Of a stretch of 64,000 nt of DNA, positions 44,168 through 53,070 are shown piece by piece; within the stretch, counting starts at the first letter, position 1; every line of letters starts with the position of its first letter. The position numbers and the translations under genes are program-made. The stretch covers positions 7,715 to 71,714 of the forward strand of contig NZ_QRVI01000012.1 of assembly GCF_003458715.1 (NCBI RefSeq), read 5' to 3'. The DNA is from Eubacterium sp. AF22-8LB. GTDB taxonomy: Bacteria > Bacillota_I > Bacilli_A > Erysipelotrichales > Erysipelotrichaceae. The notes below the pieces were generated by a model. It saw only the letters and a program-made list of their open reading frames with translations. It had not been told where the DNA came from and did not search any database.

Positions 44168-44176
44168 TGTTATAAT
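44168..44176 (+). promoter_or_regulatory. Extended -10 promoter of the Xer gene
   Basis: TGTTATAAT at 44168-44176. The ATG at 44183 begins 6 bases after it, so the transcript would start at or next to the A of ATG (leaderless). Confidence 0.6.
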
Positions 44177-44182
44177 AATCTT

Positions 44183-45085
44183 ATGGAATTAGAAGATGCA
44201 TTAGCGGATTATCGTTTATATTTGAATGTTCTGCAAAGAAAATCGAAGCGAACACAACAATCCTATATTCATGATATTGAATCGTATATTCGTTTTTTAA
44301 CAATGCGAAATATTACAAAGTGTGAGGATATATCGGTGTTGGATATTGAAGATTTTTTAGATTTCTATGCCCAGGATCATATCGCATCAAGTATGAATCG
44401 AATGATTGCGAGTATTCATTCCTTTCATTTGCAGATAGCAAAGGCACATCCTGAGATTCATGATGTTTCTTTACTAATTCATGGGATGAAAGCATCAAAG
44501 CATCTGCCTGTGTATTTGAGTGTGGATGAAGTAAAAAAAGTTTTTTCATCTTTTAAAGACAATGAGATAGACCAATATCATAAGACCCTTTTGGTAGTAT
44601 TGTATTCTTGTGGCTTGCGCGTCAGTGAGCTTTGTGATTTAAAGCTAAATGATGTGCATTTGCAGGAAGGCATTTTAAAGGTTAAAGGGAAAGGAGATAA
44701 GGAACGAATTGTTCCGATTTCTTCATATTGTATTTCACAGATGAAATATTATTTAGATTCCATTCGTAGTGTTTGGGATGTAAAAAATGTTTCGTATTTT
44801 TTTGTGAATCGATTAGGCCATGTTTGTACAAGGCAATATGTGCATCAGATGATCAAACAAAAAGTATGTGAATTGAATTTAAACCCTAAAATATCTGCCC
44901 ATAGCTTTCGCCATTCTTTTGCGACGCATCTTTTAGATAAGAATGCAGATTTAAGAATTGTGCAGGAATTATTAGGTCATAGTAATATTCAGACGACGCA
45001 GATTTATACGCATATTCAAGATCAGCGTTTGACAAGTGTTTATGATCGTTGTTTTCAAAAAATAGAAAAATCAAAGGAGGAATAG
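44183..45085 (+). CDS. Tyrosine recombinase XerC/XerD type
   Basis: 300 residues: SAM-like N-terminal domain (YLNVLQRKSKRTQQSYIHDIE) and a complete catalytic domain with Arg in SCGLRVSELCDL, HSFRHSFATHL, LGHSN and the tyrosine in TTQIYTHI. Length and motifs fit chromosome-dimer resolution recombinases. ATG 44183 chosen; there is no Shine-Dalgarno sequence and an extended -10 lies just upstream. Which Xer paralogue it is cannot be told. Confidence 0.87.
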   Translation: MELEDALADYRLYLNVLQRKSKRTQQSYIHDIESYIRFLTMRNITKCEDISVLDIEDFLDFYAQDHIASSMNRMIASIHSFHLQIAKAHPEIHDVSLLIHGMKASKHLPVYLSVDEVKKVFSSFKDNEIDQYHKTLLVVLYSCGLRVSELCDLKLNDVHLQEGILKVKGKGDKERIVPISSYCISQMKYYLDSIRSVWDVKNVSYFFVNRLGHVCTRQYVHQMIKQKVCELNLNPKISAHSFRHSFATHLLDKNADLRIVQELLGHSNIQTTQIYTHIQDQRLTSVYDRCFQKIEKSKEE

Positions 45086-45088
45086 TAT

Positions 45089-45922
45089 ATGTCATGTGAA
45101 GGTTGTCCTTCTCAAGGAAAATGTGGTAAAAACAGTGAAACATGTGGAATTCAATCCAATCCAGATAACCACATTAAAAATATTATCACTGTAATGTCTG
45201 GTAAGGGTGGAGTAGGTAAATCTACAGTTACGGTTATGCTTGCCAAGGCAATGGCTAAAAAAGGCTTAAAAGTAGGAATAATGGATGCGGATATTACGGG
45301 ACCTAGTATTCCTCGTTTATTGGCTTTGACGAATGAGCATGCCTATGGAAATGAAAAACAACAATTGATTCCAGTTGAATCGAAAGAGGGAATTAAAGTC
45401 ATGTCTTTAAACTTCTTAGTTCAAGCGGAATCGGATCCAGTTGTCTGGCGTGGTCCTGTTATTGGTGGGGTAGTGAAACAATTCTATACAGATGTTGTAT
45501 GGGGTGATTTAGATGTATTATTGATTGATATGCCTCCAGGAACTGGGGATGTTGCCCTAACAATTATGCAGTCTATTCCTGTACAGGGAGTTGTGATGGT
45601 TTCTACACCACAGCCAATGGTAAGTATGATTGTAGAAAAGGCTTGTCACATGTGTGAAAAGATGGAAGTTAGGGTTTTAGGTATCATCGAAAATATGGCT
45701 TACTTAGAATGTCCAAATTGTCATGAAAGAATTGAATTCTACAAGAAGGAAGATGTGGAAGCTTTATGTAATTCCACTTGCACGAAGCTATATGGTACAC
45801 TTCCAATGTTGGATTTGATTCGTGATATCAATGAATATGATGCATATTCTAAAGAACAGCAGGAAAAGGTAGATGCTTATTTAAGTGATATTGCTTCTGA
45901 AGTCTTAGAAGATATTGCCTAA
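45089..45922 (+). CDS. mrp: Mrp/NBP35 family iron-sulfur carrier ATPase
   Basis: 277 residues. Deviant Walker A SGKGGVGKSTV, switch regions (DADITGPSIP, DMPPGTGD) and a C-terminal ECPNCHERIEFY with a CxxC. A cysteine-rich N-terminus (MSCEGCPSQGKCGKN) precedes the ATPase. Such proteins carry Fe-S clusters to target enzymes. Strong AAAGGAGG. Confidence 0.9.
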   Translation: MSCEGCPSQGKCGKNSETCGIQSNPDNHIKNIITVMSGKGGVGKSTVTVMLAKAMAKKGLKVGIMDADITGPSIPRLLALTNEHAYGNEKQQLIPVESKEGIKVMSLNFLVQAESDPVVWRGPVIGGVVKQFYTDVVWGDLDVLLIDMPPGTGDVALTIMQSIPVQGVVMVSTPQPMVSMIVEKACHMCEKMEVRVLGIIENMAYLECPNCHERIEFYKKEDVEALCNSTCTKLYGTLPMLDLIRDINEYDAYSKEQQEKVDAYLSDIASEVLEDIA

Positions 45923-46542
45923 TGGAATACGTATTAAGTCGAAAAACGAATTGTACAAAAATTAAGATTCGTGTAATTGAAGGAGTGGTTCAGGTGAGCG
46001 CTCCTTTCTCTGTTTCTAAAAAGGTAATTGATGAATTTGTGCATGAACAGGAAGCTTGGATCAAAGAACAGATGGATAAGAATCCTATTCTTAAAAACAA
46101 TGATATCGTTGAATTATTAGGTGAAAGCTTTCATTTGCATTTTATTGATGTGCCTCGATGCTACGTAGAAAAGGATCAATTGTATTTATTTCCAAATAAG
46201 GAATTGATTCAACGTTTTCTTAAGAAGAATGCGAAAAAGTATATCGATCTTCGATTTGAATTTTTTTGCGAGCAATTACAGATACACAATATTTCTTTAC
46301 AATATGGTTTTTATAAAAGTAAATGGGGTAGCTGTACGCCTAAGAAGCATAAAATTTGTTTCAATGTAAATCTTATATTCATGCCCCTTGAATTTATTGA
46401 TGCGATTATTCTTCATGAGCTTGCTCATTTATATCATTTAAACCATTCAAAAGATTTCTATGATTTACTTTGTACTTGGTTACCAGAATATAAACAAGTT
46501 ATGAAAAAATATAAGAATCGATCGATTCCTAGATTATGGTAA
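45922..46542 (+). CDS. YgjP-type metallopeptidase (DUF45)
   Basis: 206 residues with zinc motif HELAHLYHLNHSKDF (HExxH with a downstream His) and KSKWGSCTPKKHKICFN, the hallmark of the YgjP/WLM-like family. Physiological substrate unknown. TAATG overlap with mrp. Confidence 0.85.
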   Translation: MEYVLSRKTNCTKIKIRVIEGVVQVSAPFSVSKKVIDEFVHEQEAWIKEQMDKNPILKNNDIVELLGESFHLHFIDVPRCYVEKDQLYLFPNKELIQRFLKKNAKKYIDLRFEFFCEQLQIHNISLQYGFYKSKWGSCTPKKHKICFNVNLIFMPLEFIDAIILHELAHLYHLNHSKDFYDLLCTWLPEYKQVMKKYKNRSIPRLW

Positions 46543-46548
46543 AAGAAA

Positions 46549-46576
46549 AGAGCTCAGGTTGAGCTCTAATTTTTTT
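46549..46576. terminator. Bidirectional terminator between ygjP-like gene and purB
   Basis: AGAGCTCA, loop GGT, TGAGCTCT with T run on the plus side and a T-rich run on the minus side; serves both convergent genes. Confidence 0.88.
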
Positions 46577-48014
46577 ATACGTTAATTGCAGCGTGCATTC
46601 CTAATGCATCTTTTTCTTTAGCTAGAATTGGATCAATGAATTCTTTGAAGAATTCTTCTGTTTGTTGAACTGAACGTCCTACGAAGTTTTCTGGTTTCAT
46701 GATTGAAAGAATTTGTTCTTTTGTCATGCCAAACTTAGGATCAGCAGCAATACGATCGATTAAATCGTTTGGTTTTCCTTCTTCTTTAACGACACGTCCA
46801 GCTGCCATTGAGTGTTGACGAATCAATTCGTGCAATTCTTGACGGTCCCCACCAGCTTTAACAGCGTCCATCATGATGTTCTCTGTTGCCATGAATGGCA
46901 ATTCTTTTAATAGGTTAGCTTCTACAACCTTTGGATATACAAATAGACCATCACTTACATTTAAGTAAAGATCTAATAGTCCATCTGTAGCTAAAAAGGC
47001 TTCGGCAATAGAGATACGTTTGTTTGCTGAGTCATCTAATGTTCTTTCAAACCATTGTGTACTTGCTGTGATTGCTGGGTTGATTGAATCGGCAATAATA
47101 TAGTTAGCTAAGGCAGCCATTCTTTCTGAACGCATAGGATTACGTTTGTAGGCCATTGCACTTGAACCAATTTGCGATTTTTCAAATGGTTCTTCAATTT
47201 CTTTCATATGTTGTAATAAACGAATATCATTACTGAATTTGTGTGCACTTTGAGCAATTTGAACTAATACTTGTAAAACTTGTGTATCATATTTACGTGT
47301 ATATGTTTGTCCACTTACAGCGAAGTATTGGTCATATCCAAGTTTTTCACAAATCTTTTCATCTAAAGCTTTAACCTTGTCTGTATCACCTTCAAACAAT
47401 TCCATAAAGCTTGCTTGTGTACCAGTTGTACCTTTACATCCTAATAATTTCTTATTGTCTAATAAGTGTTGGATTTCCATGTAATCCATATATAAGTCTT
47501 GCGCCCATAGGCTAGCTCTTTTTCCAACTGTTGTTGGCTGTGCAGGCTGGAAGTGTGTAAAGGCAAGACATGGCATGTCTTTGTATTTTAATGCAAATTC
47601 TTCTAATTTTTCTAATACATTGACAATTTTCTTTTGTACAAGCTCTAAAGCTTCGTGCATAATAATCAAATCTGTGTTATCACCTACATAACAGCTTGTA
47701 GCACCTAAGTGAATGATTCCTTTTGCCTTAGGACATTGTACTCCATATGCATATACGTGTGACATAACGTCGTGGCGTACTTCTTTTTCTCTTGCTTTGG
47801 CAACATCGTAGTTAATATCCAATGCGTGTGCTTTCAATTCTTCGATTTGTTCATCTGTGATGTCTAATCCAAGTTCTTTTTCTGATTCAGCAAGAGCAAT
47901 CCAAAGTCTTCTCCAAGTCGTAAATTTCTTGTCGTTTGAAAATAATGCTTGCATTTCCTTTGATGCGTATCTCTGTGAAAGAGGAGATTGGTAATATTCG
48001 TTCATTTGTTCCAC
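46575..48014 (-). CDS. purB: Adenylosuccinate lyase
   Basis: 479 residues. Fumarase/aspartase superfamily signature SSAMAYKRNPMRSE is present, with TRKYDTQVLQ and HLGATSCYVGDNTD. Cleaves SAICAR and adenylosuccinate in purine synthesis. Promoter TTGAAT, 17 bp, TATAAT lies upstream on the minus strand; ribosome site GGTGG. Confidence 0.95.
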   Translation of the reverse strand: MEQMNEYYQSPLSQRYASKEMQALFSNDKKFTTWRRLWIALAESEKELGLDITDEQIEELKAHALDINYDVAKAREKEVRHDVMSHVYAYGVQCPKAKGIIHLGATSCYVGDNTDLIIMHEALELVQKKIVNVLEKLEEFALKYKDMPCLAFTHFQPAQPTTVGKRASLWAQDLYMDYMEIQHLLDNKKLLGCKGTTGTQASFMELFEGDTDKVKALDEKICEKLGYDQYFAVSGQTYTRKYDTQVLQVLVQIAQSAHKFSNDIRLLQHMKEIEEPFEKSQIGSSAMAYKRNPMRSERMAALANYIIADSINPAITASTQWFERTLDDSANKRISIAEAFLATDGLLDLYLNVSDGLFVYPKVVEANLLKELPFMATENIMMDAVKAGGDRQELHELIRQHSMAAGRVVKEEGKPNDLIDRIAADPKFGMTKEQILSIMKPENFVGRSVQQTEEFFKEFIDPILAKEKDALGMHAAINV

Positions 48015-48045
48015 CTATTCTAGTTAGTTTTTCTCTAACAGTAAT

Positions 48046-48074
48046 ATTATATGTGTTTCAATTTTTAAATTCAA
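48046..48074 (-). promoter_or_regulatory. Promoter of purB
   Basis: Minus strand TTGAAT (48074-48069), 17-bp spacer, TATAAT (48051-48046). Confidence 0.72.
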
Positions 48075-48117
48075 CTTCAATTGTTGTATAATAAAAGAGT
48101 ATGGAAAAGGAGCGTTT

Positions 48118-49434
48118 ATGAAAACTTTATCTATATTATCTACAAAGCTAAGTGCTTGGGGCTTACACTTAATTGGAAGAGGTGGATCGATGCCTGGTTC
48201 TATTGGTTGTAAGGTCGATGCGAATATATTAACAAAATTAAAATTCAATGGTCCTGTGATTCTTGTGACGGGTACTAATGGGAAAACGAGTACAGCCAAT
48301 ATGATTACAGACTTGTTTGAAAAGGCAGACTATCATGTTATTTCCAATCGTAAAGGCGATAACTTAAAAGCTGGTATTGTGACTACTTTACTTACGAATA
48401 GTAAATTAAACGGCGAAATCAAGGCCAATGCGGTTGTACTAGAATGTGATGAATTAAATGTAAGACATATTCTTCCATTTATTCCGGTTACGGATTTTGT
48501 GGTCAATAACTTCTTCCGTGATCAATTGGATCGTGCTCGTGAAATGGAGCAATTGATTGATTCGATTGAAAAGGTGTTGCCAGAATATAAGGAGCGTTTA
48601 ATTTTAAATGGAAATGATCCAAATGTTGTACGTTTAAATTTAGTTGCGAAGAATGCAAGTATCTCTTATTTTGGTATGGATGAAAACAAGTATTCGGTTA
48701 AAACTACAAAAGAGGCGAGTGAAGGCAAGTTCTGTCCAAAGTGTGGAGCTCGATTGGAATATGATTTTTATCAATATTCTCATATTGGTAAATTCCATTG
48801 TTCTAAATGTGATTTTGAATCACCTGCATTAAATACTTGTTTAAAGGATATTGATTTGGATAAGGAAACTTTTGTATGTGATCAAACAACATTTAAATCT
48901 CCATATGAAGGTATGTATTCTATGTATAATTGTGCGGTTGTATTGAATATGGCTAAAAATTATGGTATTTCTCTAGATTGTGTTAAATCTGTATTTAGTC
49001 ATGCTCCTCAGCCTGCAGGAAGAAATGAAATGTTTAAATCGGAGGATCAGACTTGTATTTTAAATTTAGTTAAGAATCCTACGGGAGCTAACGAGGTTAT
49101 GAAGGTCATTGAAAAGGATCCTTCGGATAAAACGATTGTGATTGTATTAAATGATCGTGAGCAGGATGGAACAGATGTAAGCTGGATTTATGATACTTTC
49201 TTTGAAAAAATTATGACGAATAGCACAAAGGAAATTATTTGTACAGGGCTTCGTGCGAATGATATGGCATTGCGTATTTATTATGGTGGATATGAGGGGC
49301 CATTAAGTGTTGTTGATACGTTGGATGTTGCAGTTAAAGCAGCTTTAGCAAGTAAGCGTACAACCTATGCGATTGCAACATATACGGCATTATTACCTAC
49401 GCGAAATGCAATCAAAAAGGAGATGGGTCTATGA
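48118..49434 (+). CDS. murT: Lipid II isoglutaminyl synthase, MurT subunit
   Basis: 438 residues, Mur ligase-like ATPase with GTNGKTSTANM, a four-cysteine ribbon (CPKCGARLEYD...CSKCDF) inserted in the central domain, and the MurT C-terminal domain (NPTGANEVM). With GatD it amidates the D-glutamate of lipid II. TATAAT at 48087-48092 and AAGGAG lie upstream. Confidence 0.94.
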   Translation: MKTLSILSTKLSAWGLHLIGRGGSMPGSIGCKVDANILTKLKFNGPVILVTGTNGKTSTANMITDLFEKADYHVISNRKGDNLKAGIVTTLLTNSKLNGEIKANAVVLECDELNVRHILPFIPVTDFVVNNFFRDQLDRAREMEQLIDSIEKVLPEYKERLILNGNDPNVVRLNLVAKNASISYFGMDENKYSVKTTKEASEGKFCPKCGARLEYDFYQYSHIGKFHCSKCDFESPALNTCLKDIDLDKETFVCDQTTFKSPYEGMYSMYNCAVVLNMAKNYGISLDCVKSVFSHAPQPAGRNEMFKSEDQTCILNLVKNPTGANEVMKVIEKDPSDKTIVIVLNDREQDGTDVSWIYDTFFEKIMTNSTKEIICTGLRANDMALRIYYGGYEGPLSVVDTLDVAVKAALASKRTTYAIATYTALLPTRNAIKKEMGL

Positions 49435-50162
49435 AAGTAGTTTGGATGTATCATGATATCATGGATCTATATGGGGATAAGGGAAATATGATGGTTCTTA
49501 AAAAACGTTGTTTAGACCGTGGTATTCCTTTTGAACTGGATACTTGTGGTATTGGTGAAGAAAAAGATTTAAGTGAATATGATTTGATTTTCTTAGGTGG
49601 TGGTGCAGATAAGGAACAAATCAGTTTGATTCCTGATTTATTATCGCGTAAAGAAAACATCAAGAAGGCTATGGACGAAAAAACATTTGTGCTTTTGATT
49701 TGTGGTGGTTATCAATTATTTGGTCAATATTATATAGCTGCCAATAATGAAAAGATTTCCGGTTTACAGTTTTATGATTATTATACAGATACAGGAAAAG
49801 CGGGAAGTCGTTGTATTGGAAATATTGTGATTGATGCAAACCTGGATGGTCTTCAGACGCGTATTGTTGGTTTTGAAAACCATGGTGGTCAAACATTGAA
49901 TGTCAAACATCCTTTAGGGAAGGTCGTAAAAGGTTATGGTAATAGTTTTGGCGCTGGTTATGAAGGATTTTATGACGGAAAAATTTTAGGTACTTATTTA
50001 CATGGTCCATTGCTTCCGAAAAACCCAGAGGTTGCTGATTTTGTCATTTCAAAAGCGCTTCAAAAGAGAAATCCAGATTTCAAATATAGTGATTTGAAGC
50101 CTTTAGAAGATAAGTTTGAAAAAATGGCTCGTGAGGCTGTGTTTAAAAAACTAGAAATATAA
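49431..50162 (+). CDS. gatD: Lipid II isoglutaminyl synthase, GatD glutaminase subunit
   Basis: 243-residue class I glutamine amidotransferase-like protein: catalytic Cys in LLICGGYQLFGQYY and catalytic His in YLHGPLLPKNP. Supplies ammonia to MurT. ATGA overlap with murT. Confidence 0.94.
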   Translation: MKVVWMYHDIMDLYGDKGNMMVLKKRCLDRGIPFELDTCGIGEEKDLSEYDLIFLGGGADKEQISLIPDLLSRKENIKKAMDEKTFVLLICGGYQLFGQYYIAANNEKISGLQFYDYYTDTGKAGSRCIGNIVIDANLDGLQTRIVGFENHGGQTLNVKHPLGKVVKGYGNSFGAGYEGFYDGKILGTYLHGPLLPKNPEVADFVISKALQKRNPDFKYSDLKPLEDKFEKMAREAVFKKLEI

Positions 50163-50273
50163 AAAAAGATGTCAAATGACATCTAAAAACATAGTACTAA
50201 GGGGTTTTATTATATTTTGACTCGAACGAATGATTGTGTACTATGTTTTTTAACACTCACTCCTTTCATGGTT
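50160..50273 (-). ncRNA. Orphan short transcript, possible small RNA or leader peptide
   Basis: On the minus strand TTGACA (50309-50304), 18 bp, TATATA gives a promoter; about 110 nt later AGATGTC-ATTT-GACATCT with seven T gives a terminator. Between them a 12-bp inverted repeat (50186-50197 with 50238-50249) folds the RNA. Two 19-codon frames are possible (ATG 50269, MKGVSVKKHSTQSFVRVKI; GTG 50256, MLKNIVHNHSFESKYNKTP); neither has a properly spaced ribosome site. No downstream gene on this strand, so it is not a plain leader. Confidence 0.4.
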
Positions 50274-50287
50274 TTAGTATATATATT

Positions 50288-50312
50288 ATATTGACATTAT
50301 ATATGTCAATAT
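50288..50312. promoter_or_regulatory. Operator-like inverted repeat upstream of the nuclease gene
   Basis: ATATTGACAT, 5-nt spacer, ATGTCAATAT: perfect 10-bp arms. The minus-strand -35 lies inside it, and the nuclease start is 14 bases downstream, so a bound protein could block both directions. Confidence 0.55.
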
Positions 50313-50325
50313 AGTGAGGGCTTAT

Positions 50326-51171
50326 ATGAAAAAATTAATATTATCAATTGCGTTGATATTAATGAATCTAACTACGCCTATATCGGCTTATGAGATTGAT
50401 TCCATACCAGATTATGATGGGGCTGCCTATGTTGAGATTCATGATAATGAACCTGAATTTGATGCGAAGGATATGAATAAGAAAAGCTTTGAATCTTATT
50501 CAAATCTGGATGACTTAAATCGTCCGGGTGTTGCGTATGCGAATGTTTCCAAAGATTTAATGCCAACCACGAAGCGTGGTAGTATTGGTATGGTAAAGCC
50601 TGTTGGATGGCATACAATTCGTTATAAGGGAATTGATGGTAAGTACTTATATAATCGTTGTCATTTAATTGGATATCAGTTAACAGGTGAAAATGCGAAT
50701 CGGAAAAATTTAATAACGGGAACGCGCTATTTAAATGTAGAGGGTATGCTACCTTTTGAAAATGAGGTTACGCAATATATAAAGAAGACGAATCATCATG
50801 TGCTATATCGGGTAACACCAATATATGAGGGTGATAATCTGATTGCGGATGGTGTTCAGATTGAGGCATATTCTGTAGAAGATAAAGGCCAGGGTATATC
50901 GTTTAATGTATTTTGTTATAACGTGCAGCCAGGTATTACGATTGATTATAAAACGGGAGATTCAAGCCGCTCGAAAGAGAATATTATAAAAGAGTATGAG
51001 GTTAAGGAAGATACAACGTCTTATATTTTGAATGTGAATACACATAAATTTCATAATCCAACATGTTCGAGTGTTCGATTAATGAAAGATGAAAATAAGA
51101 TTGAATCACATGATTCTAGAGATGCATTGATTCAGCAGGGGTATGCTCCTTGTAAAAACTGCAATCCATAG
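50326..51171 (+). CDS. Secreted DNA/RNA non-specific endonuclease
   Basis: 281 residues with signal peptide MKKLILSIALILMNLTTPISA. The nuclease domain carries the family block YLYNRCHLIGYQLTGENANRKNLITGTRYLN, where DRGH of larger nucleases is NRCH as in competence nucleases. A second C-terminal module (FHNPTCSSVRLM...SRDALIQQGYAPCKNC) has paired cysteines and resembles Ada-type metal-binding tails. Likely degrades extracellular DNA for nutrition or uptake. ATG 50326 has GTGAGGG upstream. Confidence 0.88.
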   Translation: MKKLILSIALILMNLTTPISAYEIDSIPDYDGAAYVEIHDNEPEFDAKDMNKKSFESYSNLDDLNRPGVAYANVSKDLMPTTKRGSIGMVKPVGWHTIRYKGIDGKYLYNRCHLIGYQLTGENANRKNLITGTRYLNVEGMLPFENEVTQYIKKTNHHVLYRVTPIYEGDNLIADGVQIEAYSVEDKGQGISFNVFCYNVQPGITIDYKTGDSSRSKENIIKEYEVKEDTTSYILNVNTHKFHNPTCSSVRLMKDENKIESHDSRDALIQQGYAPCKNCNP

Positions 51172-51180
51172 GAGATCAAA

Positions 51181-52092
51181 ATGAAAAAAATAGTTACAAT
51201 GCTTTGTGTATGTGTTTTATCTTTATCATTATTTGGTTGTTCAAAACCAGAAAATAATGTGGAACTAAAAAAGAATGTTTCATGTCAATTATTAGATGTT
51301 TTAACAATCACAAATGAATCTGATAATTCTACTTACTATTATTATTTAGCTAGTATTGAGAATAAGGGAAAGAAGCCTTATAATACACAAAATCTATCTT
51401 ATCGTGTTACGGATGATAATGAGAAAGAAATTAGTGTCATTGATAAATATCAGTCAACACCTACATATGTGATCAATAAAGGTCAAAATACGTATATCTA
51501 TGGTTATATTGGCTTTCCGAATAATGACCAGAAAAATTTAGGTATTTCTTTCAACAACAAGAAGCAATTTTTGCCTTTTAAAGCTTTCAAGATTCGTAAG
51601 GCAAGTGATAAAAATGTAAAAGATTCGAAGGAATTAAAATACACTTTCTTTGAGGATGACACGTTAAAAATGGATGTGGATGCTTCAAAGGCAAAATATG
51701 TGTATGAAAATAATGAAACAGTATTAAAAAATGTAAAGATTACATATAAGAATAAAACGGATTCTCGTATTATTGTTCCTTATTTAACTCCAAGTGCAAC
51801 TCTAGAAGGTATTGATTTAGAGGATAAGGGTGAATTTAAAAGTATGGAAGAAATTCAAAAGCATGATTTTACAACGAATGGTATGGCTCCTAAAACGCAA
51901 AGCTTTAAAGCAAGTGTCACAGGATACGTGCTATATTTCTTAGATAAGAAACAAACTGTAAATACCGAAATTGAATTCCATTTTGGCAATGCAGCTCCGG
52001 ATTTCACAGATAAAAATACAAAGCCATTTATTGTACATATGAATTCAAAAGCGTTTGGAAAATCAAATACATTTAAGATTGGACTTGAATAA
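51181..52092 (+). CDS. Lipoprotein of unknown function
   Basis: 303 residues. Lipobox SLFGC with the lipidated cysteine at residue 20. The mature part is strand-rich, with repeated Lys/Asn/Thr, reminiscent of Ig-like extracellular lipoproteins (two similar halves, each with a YxNKGxxxYxYGYIGFP or KTQSFKASVTGYVLYFL-type strand). No enzyme motif seen. 9 bases after the nuclease gene, hence co-transcribed and possibly working at the same surface. Confidence 0.7.
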   Translation: MKKIVTMLCVCVLSLSLFGCSKPENNVELKKNVSCQLLDVLTITNESDNSTYYYYLASIENKGKKPYNTQNLSYRVTDDNEKEISVIDKYQSTPTYVINKGQNTYIYGYIGFPNNDQKNLGISFNNKKQFLPFKAFKIRKASDKNVKDSKELKYTFFEDDTLKMDVDASKAKYVYENNETVLKNVKITYKNKTDSRIIVPYLTPSATLEGIDLEDKGEFKSMEEIQKHDFTTNGMAPKTQSFKASVTGYVLYFLDKKQTVNTEIEFHFGNAAPDFTDKNTKPFIVHMNSKAFGKSNTFKIGLE

Positions 52093-52107
52093 AGTCCTTT
52101 TCTTTTT
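52081..52107 (+). terminator. Terminator after the lipoprotein gene
   Basis: GGACTT, loop GAATA, AAGTCC and TTTTCTTTTT; stem overlaps the stop codon. Confidence 0.82.
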
Positions 52108-52121
52108 AGTTCACATTGTTG

Positions 52122-52127
52122 TATAAT
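52122..52127 (+). promoter_or_regulatory. -10 element of the patatin gene
   Basis: TATAAT 17 bases before the ATG, in the same TTGTTGTATAAT context seen before murT; no clear -35. Confidence 0.45.
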
Positions 52128-52143
52128 TTTTGCGGTGATTTAA

Positions 52144-52992
52144 ATGAAAGATAAAAAAGGTTTAGTTCTTGAAGGTGGAGGCTTTCGAGGCATGTATACT
52201 TGTGGTGTCATTGATGTATTCATGGAAAATGACATTGAATTTGATCATGTGGTTGGTGTAAGTGCCGGTGCCGCTTTTGGATGTAATATTAAGTCGAAAC
52301 AAATTGGTCGTGCTTTACGCTATAACAAGCGCTTTTGTCAGGATCCAAGATATTCGAGTTTAAAAAGTTTTATTACAACCGGTGATCTTTACAATAAAGA
52401 GTTTGCGTATGGAGTTGTACCTACATTATTAGATCCGTTTGATACTAAGGTATTTAAAGAAAATCCATTGCGTTTTACGCTTGTATGTACAGATATCCAT
52501 ACAGGAAAGCCAGTATATCATGATATTGAAGATGGGGATGCTTTAGATATTGAATGGATTCGTGCTTCGGCATCGATTCCTGTTGTATCAAAGCCAGTAA
52601 AACTTGATGGGTATGAATTATTAGATGGTGGTGTCAGTGATTCAATTCCAGTTGAGTGGATGTTGCAGCAGCATCCAACAAAAACAGTTGTTGTTTTAAC
52701 ACGTGATAAAAGCTATCGCAAAGAACCGATGAAATTTATGGGTATTATAAAAAGGACGCTAAAAGAATACCCTAAATTAATTGAGTCATTAGAAACACGT
52801 CATAGGCGTTATAATGAAACGTTAGAAAAAATAGATCAGCTTGAAAGGGAAGGTAAAATATTTGTAATCCGACCTTCTAAACCGATTGCGTGTGCAATGA
52901 TTGAAAAGGATCCCAATCATCTTCAAGAAATTTATGATATTGGAAGATGTGATGCATTGAATTGTCTTAAAGATTTAAAAGAATATTTGTGA
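52144..52992 (+). CDS. Patatin-like phospholipase
   Basis: 282-residue serine hydrolase with the patatin catalytic dyad. Oxyanion glycine-rich motif EGGGFRGMYTCG, nucleophile in GVSAGAAFG and the aspartate in LDGGVSDSIP. Similar to RssA/YjjU-type bacterial patatins, acting on lipid acyl esters; cytosolic, no signal peptide. Ribosome site GGTGA. Confidence 0.88.
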   Translation: MKDKKGLVLEGGGFRGMYTCGVIDVFMENDIEFDHVVGVSAGAAFGCNIKSKQIGRALRYNKRFCQDPRYSSLKSFITTGDLYNKEFAYGVVPTLLDPFDTKVFKENPLRFTLVCTDIHTGKPVYHDIEDGDALDIEWIRASASIPVVSKPVKLDGYELLDGGVSDSIPVEWMLQQHPTKTVVVLTRDKSYRKEPMKFMGIIKRTLKEYPKLIESLETRHRRYNETLEKIDQLEREGKIFVIRPSKPIACAMIEKDPNHLQEIYDIGRCDALNCLKDLKEYL

Positions 52993-53004
52993 AGTACTTC
53001 ACAA
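52987..53004. promoter_or_regulatory. 18-bp perfect palindrome, operator candidate
   Basis: TTGTGAAGTACTTCACAA overlaps the patatin stop codon and lies just upstream of a weak promoter (TTTTCA, 17 bp, TAAACT) for the small membrane protein gene. Long perfect dyads of this kind are typical repressor sites. Confidence 0.5.
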
Positions 53005-53070
53005 TCATAAAAGGGTATTTTCAAAGTTCATAAGTTTTGATAAACTAAAACAAATTTAGGAGATGGTTCA

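Noticed and set aside
48024..48299. 91-codon minus-strand frame across the purB-murT spacer
   Set aside because: Overlaps the murT start and both promoters; no coding signature.
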